From Streptomyces sp. NBS 14/10 (GTDB lineage: Bacteria; Actinomycetota; Actinomycetes; Streptomycetales; Streptomycetaceae), in assembly GCF_002224125.1 (NCBI RefSeq), contig NZ_NCSM01000021.1, positions 1 through 7,064 of the forward strand: a stretch of DNA of 7,064 nucleotides. Direction: 5' to 3'. Positions 5,408-7,064 of the stretch are shown here, in pieces. Each line of letters starts with the position of its first letter. The first letter of the stretch is position 1. The position numbers and the translations under genes were made by a program. Below the pieces are notes generated by a model. That model was not told the DNA's origin. It made no database searches and was given only the letters and a program-made list of their open reading frames with translations.

Positions 5408-5413
5408 TACCCT
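5408..5413 (+). promoter_or_regulatory. -10 element of a leaderless maf promoter
   Basis: TACCCT fits the actinobacterial TAnnnT -10 pattern and ends 6 bases before the ATG at 5420, so transcription would begin at or next to the start codon. No ribosome binding site precedes this ATG, which agrees with a leaderless mRNA. No clear -35 is visible about 17 bases upstream. Confidence 0.55.
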
Positions 5414-5419
5414 GGGCGC

Positions 5420-6037
5420 ATGACTGACACGCAGCGCACCCTCGTCCTCGCCTCCGCCTCCCCCGCCCGCCGAGCCCTGCTGCGCCAGGCCGGGCTGGCG
5501 TTCGAGGTGATCGTCAGCGGTGTGGACGAGGACGCGCTGAGCGCCGACACCCCCGCCGAGCTGGCGCGCATACTGGCCGAGGCCAAGGCGGGCGCCGTGG
5601 CCGCGCTTCCGGAGGCGGCCGGGGCACTGGTCGTCGGCTGCGACTCGGTCCTGGAGCTCGACGGGCAGGCGCTCGGCAAGCCCGCGGACTCCGAGGAGGC
5701 CACCGCCCGCTGGAAGTCCATGCGCGGCCGCTCCGGTGTGCTGCGGACCGGGCACTGCCTGATCGACACGGCGACCGGCCGCCGCACCTCCGACACCGCC
5801 TCCACCACGGTCCACTTCGGCGAGCCGACCGACGCCGAGATCGCGGCGTACGTCGCCACCGGCGAACCCCTGCACGTGGCGGGCGCGTTCACGCTCGACG
5901 GGCGCTCGGCGCCCTTCGTCGACGGCATCGAGGGAGACTCGGGCAACGTCATCGGGCTGTCCCTGCCGCTGCTGCGCCGGCTCCTGGCCGAGCTGGGCGT
6001 GAGCATCACCGACCTGTGGGCCGACGCCGGGCAGTGA
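5420..6037 (+). CDS. maf: Maf family nucleotide pyrophosphatase
   Basis: This 205-aa cytoplasmic enzyme belongs to the Maf/HAM1-like house-cleaning nucleoside triphosphate pyrophosphatases, which hydrolyse non-canonical or certain pyrimidine NTPs to the monophosphate and pyrophosphate. Hallmarks are [12 protein letters not shown] (10-21, the S-x-S-x-R-R-x-L-L motif), VDED (35-38), EAKA (54-57), GCDSVL (73-78) with the metal-binding Asp75, GKP (86-88), [11 protein letters not shown] (101-111), AGAFTLDGR and [13 protein letters not shown] (about 171-183). Length is normal. Older annotation calls Maf a septum-formation inhibitor. The ATG at 5420 directly follows a -10 element, so the mRNA is probably leaderless. 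Maf next to acyl-CoA carboxylase genes is a conserved Streptomyces arrangement from memory. The preferred nucleotide cannot be told from these motifs alone. Confidence 0.95.
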   Translation: MTDTQRTLVLASASPARRALLRQAGLAFEVIVSGVDEDALSADTPAELARILAEAKAGAVAALPEAAGALVVGCDSVLELDGQALGKPADSEEATARWKSMRGRSGVLRTGHCLIDTATGRRTSDTASTTVHFGEPTDAEIAAYVATGEPLHVAGAFTLDGRSAPFVDGIEGDSGNVIGLSLPLLRRLLAELGVSITDLWADAGQ

Positions 6038-6054
6038 CCCCGGGCAGTGACCCC
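6029..6054 (+). repeat. 13-bp exact tandem duplication over the maf stop codon
   Basis: GGGCAGTGACCCC occurs twice back to back (6029-6041, 6042-6054). The first copy encodes the last residues and stop of maf; the second repeats the stop just outside. It looks like a recent slippage duplication that left the protein unchanged. Confidence 0.8.
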
Positions 6055-6103
6055 GGGAGCCCAAGCGCCCCGGACGGGCAGAACGCCGGCGGCCTTCAGC
6101 CCC

Positions 6104-6143
6104 TCACGCCGGATCTGGATGCGTCACGCCAGATCCGGATGCG
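6104..6143. repeat. 20-bp tandem repeat that also folds as a hairpin at the stop of the minus-strand gene
   Basis: TCACGCCGGATCTGGATGCG (6104-6123) and TCACGCCAGATCCGGATGCG (6124-6143) are adjacent and differ at two positions. Within them CCGGATCTGG (6109-6118) is the exact reverse complement of CCAGATCCGG (6129-6138), with a 10-base loop, so the pair also forms a perfect 10-bp stem. Each copy begins with TCA, the stop codon of the minus-strand gene read on the plus strand. It lies between convergent genes, where a bidirectional terminator is expected. Confidence 0.7.
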
Positions 6144-6678
6144 GCGCGTCCCCGCCCGAGGCGCCCCGGGCCCCCGTGGTGCCCGGGGCGGCGGCGTCGG
6201 GATCGGCCGCGCCCGCCGACTCGTCGTACGACAGGAGGCTCAGCACGATCAGGCCGAGCATCACCATCATCAGCGCGAAGGCCGTCCAGCCGACCAGGCC
6301 GACCACGAAGGCGCCCAGCACACCGTGCACCACCGCGCAGGTGATGAGCAGAATGCGGGCCGGGCGCCCGGGGGCGCGGTCCCGTACGCCGGCGCGCAGC
6401 AGCACCAGGGCGCACAGCAGCAGGTAGAGGCCGAAGAGCCCGCCCGCGACCCAGGTGCCGATCGACATCGCGTCCGTGTCGAGGCCGGCCAGGGACATCT
6501 GCTGTCGGTCGACCACGATGCCCAGGATCCAGTTGAGCAGCGCTATCCCGGCCGCCTCCACGATCAGCATCACGGCCGTCACCACGGCCACGGGTCTGCG
6601 CGCCACCCCGCCCACCTCTTCCGCTGCACCGGTTCGGGGCCGTCCCTCCGAGAAGGTTCGACATCGAAGGTTCGACAT
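6124..6678 (-). CDS. Four-helix integral membrane protein of unknown function
   Basis: The 184-aa product begins MSNLRCRTFSEGRPRTG, a polar head of about 28 residues. Four predicted membrane helices follow: about 30-56, 74-95, 107-128 and 130-150. The tail is Ala/Gly/Asp-rich and disordered (GAADPDAAAPGTTGARGASG and on). I chose the ATG at 6678 because a -35/-10 pair points transcription exactly to it; the open frame extends further upstream to 6834 but without support. No family motif or catalytic residues are recognised. It faces maf convergently and diverges from the accA2-like gene, the conserved Streptomyces layout from memory. A 14-bp duplication covers its start codon, so the first few residues may differ from relatives. 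A role in membrane-associated metabolism near the carboxylase would be speculation. Confidence 0.8.
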   Translation of the reverse strand: MSNLRCRTFSEGRPRTGAAEEVGGVARRPVAVVTAVMLIVEAAGIALLNWILGIVVDRQQMSLAGLDTDAMSIGTWVAGGLFGLYLLLCALVLLRAGVRDRAPGRPARILLITCAVVHGVLGAFVVGLVGWTAFALMMVMLGLIVLSLLSYDESAGAADPDAAAPGTTGARGASGGDAPHPDLA

Positions 6679-6679
6679 C
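6652..6679. repeat. 14-bp exact tandem duplication over the start codon of the minus-strand gene
   Basis: GAAGGTTCGACATC occurs at 6652-6665 and 6666-6679. Read on the minus strand each copy gives ATG TCG AAC CTT C, that is a start codon and MSNL. Because 14 is not a multiple of three, the two starts are in different frames; only the outer one (6678) opens into the four-helix protein. Confidence 0.85.
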
Positions 6680-6683
6680 GCGA

Positions 6684-6712
6684 ACGCTACTAACGGGTAA
6701 GCCCCCCGACAA
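6684..6712 (-). promoter_or_regulatory. Leaderless promoter of the minus-strand membrane gene
   Basis: On the minus strand, TTGTCG (6712-6707) and TAGCGT (6689-6684) are separated by 17 bases and match actinobacterial -35 (TTGnnn) and -10 (TAnnnT) patterns. The -10 ends 5 bases before the ATG at 6678, so the start site would coincide with the start codon. No ribosome binding site is present. An inverted repeat, GCCCCC at 6701-6706 and GGGGGC at 6713-6718, brackets the -35 hexamer. Confidence 0.6.
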
Positions 6713-6991
6713 GGGGGCGCGAACACACTTGTACGACCGGAACGCCGCGGCAAAGTTTCCGCCCTCCGTTCGTAGGGATTCCACAAAGAAACGCGCCGGA
6801 CCGCCGCCCCGTCCACCGGTGAACCCGGCCACAACGCGAACCGCCCTACGGCCCGAAAAACCGGGCGTACCGTGGAACGACGGGGGAGTCGGCTGCCTCT
6901 TCTCGGCAGGGTTCACGCTCCGTGTGGTCAACCTCACGCCCGAGTTCTTCTCGGCTTGGGGTGTGGCCAGTACCTAAACTCGGCTTGTTTC

Positions 6992-6998
6992 AAGGAGG
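6992..6998 (+). promoter_or_regulatory. Ribosome binding site of the alpha subunit gene
   Basis: AAGGAGG, within CAAGGAGGGAG, lies 8 bases before the GTG at 7007 and is the strongest site in the window, which fits a highly expressed metabolic gene. Confidence 0.8.
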
Positions 6999-7006
6999 GA
7001 GCCATC

Positions 7007-7064
7007 GTGCGCAAGGTGCTCATCGCCAATCGTGGCGAAATCGCGGTCCGCGTTGCCCGTGCCT
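7007..7064 (+). CDS. accA2: Acyl-CoA carboxylase alpha subunit (biotin carboxylase/carrier), 5' end only
   Basis: Only 19 codons are in the window, reading (V/M)RKVLIANRGEIAVRVARA. This is the start of the biotin carboxylase domain; KVLIANRGEIAxRxxRA is nearly invariant in the family and forms the first strand and helix of the N-terminal domain. In actinomycetes this gene encodes a fused biotin carboxylase and biotin carboxyl carrier protein of about 590 residues that uses ATP and bicarbonate to carboxylate its biotin, then passes the carboxyl group to beta subunits such as PccB. The GTG start is fixed by the AAGGAGG site. The symbol follows from the neighbouring pccB, pccE and maf; other biotin-dependent carboxylases start alike, so the assignment rests partly on context. 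Confidence 0.88.
   Translation, partial: MRKVLIANRGEIAVRVARA

Larger units (their letters stand above)
6679..7006. other. Divergent intergenic region upstream of the alpha subunit gene
   Basis: These 328 bases hold no gene I can support. They contain the leaderless promoter of the minus-strand gene at one end and the ribosome binding site of the accA2-like gene at the other. TAAACT (6975-6980) fits a -10 for the rightward gene but no good -35 lies 16-19 bases upstream. The nonamer CTCGGCTTG occurs at 6951-6959 and 6979-6987 around that element. An imperfect dyad TTCGTAG-N5-CCACAAA lies at 6769-6787. A small hairpin CCGAG-N5-CTCGG lies at 6941-6955. Any of these could be regulator sites; none is proven. 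Confidence 0.5.

Noticed and set aside
6104..6937. A 277-codon minus-strand frame overlapping the four-helix gene, with an inner MSNL start
   Set aside because: Its translation is Arg/Gly/Asp-rich without hydrophobic segments; the other frame gives four clean membrane helices. The shared MSNL is explained by the 14-bp duplication.
6729..6977. Small plus-strand frame upstream of the alpha subunit gene
   Set aside because: It has no ribosome binding site or codon bias and lies in the regulatory region of the carboxylase gene.

Overview
The window is very GC-rich (about 70% or more by eye), with strong third-position G/C, GTG starts, GGAGG-type ribosome binding sites and leaderless promoters. 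This, plus the gene order, points to a Streptomyces-type actinomycete chromosome. Both ends belong to a conserved acyl-CoA (propionyl-CoA) carboxylase locus: the 3' end of the beta subunit (pccB, 1-56), the small epsilon subunit (pccE, 95-301), maf (5420-6037), a convergent four-helix membrane protein (6124-6678, minus strand), and the first codons of the biotin carboxylase/biotin carrier alpha subunit (accA2-like, from 7007). A 43-residue single-helix membrane protein (445-576) probably also belongs to this conserved background.

Between that small gene and maf lies what looks like an accessory cassette. A gene-poor stretch of visibly lower GC (577-957) leads into a secreted four-cysteine protein of unknown family (958-1452). 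An 86-base gap with two overlapping, mutually exclusive hairpins follows. Then come three tightly linked genes: a 608-aa lipoprotein with a helical-repeat look (1539-3365), an ABC ATPase (3362-4093) and a MacB/FtsX-type permease (4090-5307). The last three overlap as GTGA and ATGA and are probably translationally coupled. A hairpin at the permease stop likely ends the unit. The lipoprotein gene carries one in-frame TTA leucine codon, which in Streptomyces usually means dependence on the bldA tRNA and hence on developmental stage.

The layout (Sec-exported small protein, about 600-aa surface-associated partner, ABC ATPase, permease) resembles the organisation of lactococcin-972-type bacteriocin clusters, but I see no lactococcin-972 sequence features in the small protein. 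A secreted effector with a lipoprotein/ABC release or self-protection module is therefore a hypothesis. It is the best candidate here for an undescribed system.

The acc side holds several short exact repeats placed on start and stop codons (13 bp at the maf stop, 20 bp at the stop of the minus-strand gene, 14 bp at its start), a perfect 36-bp palindrome after pccE, and leaderless promoter candidates for maf and the minus-strand membrane gene.
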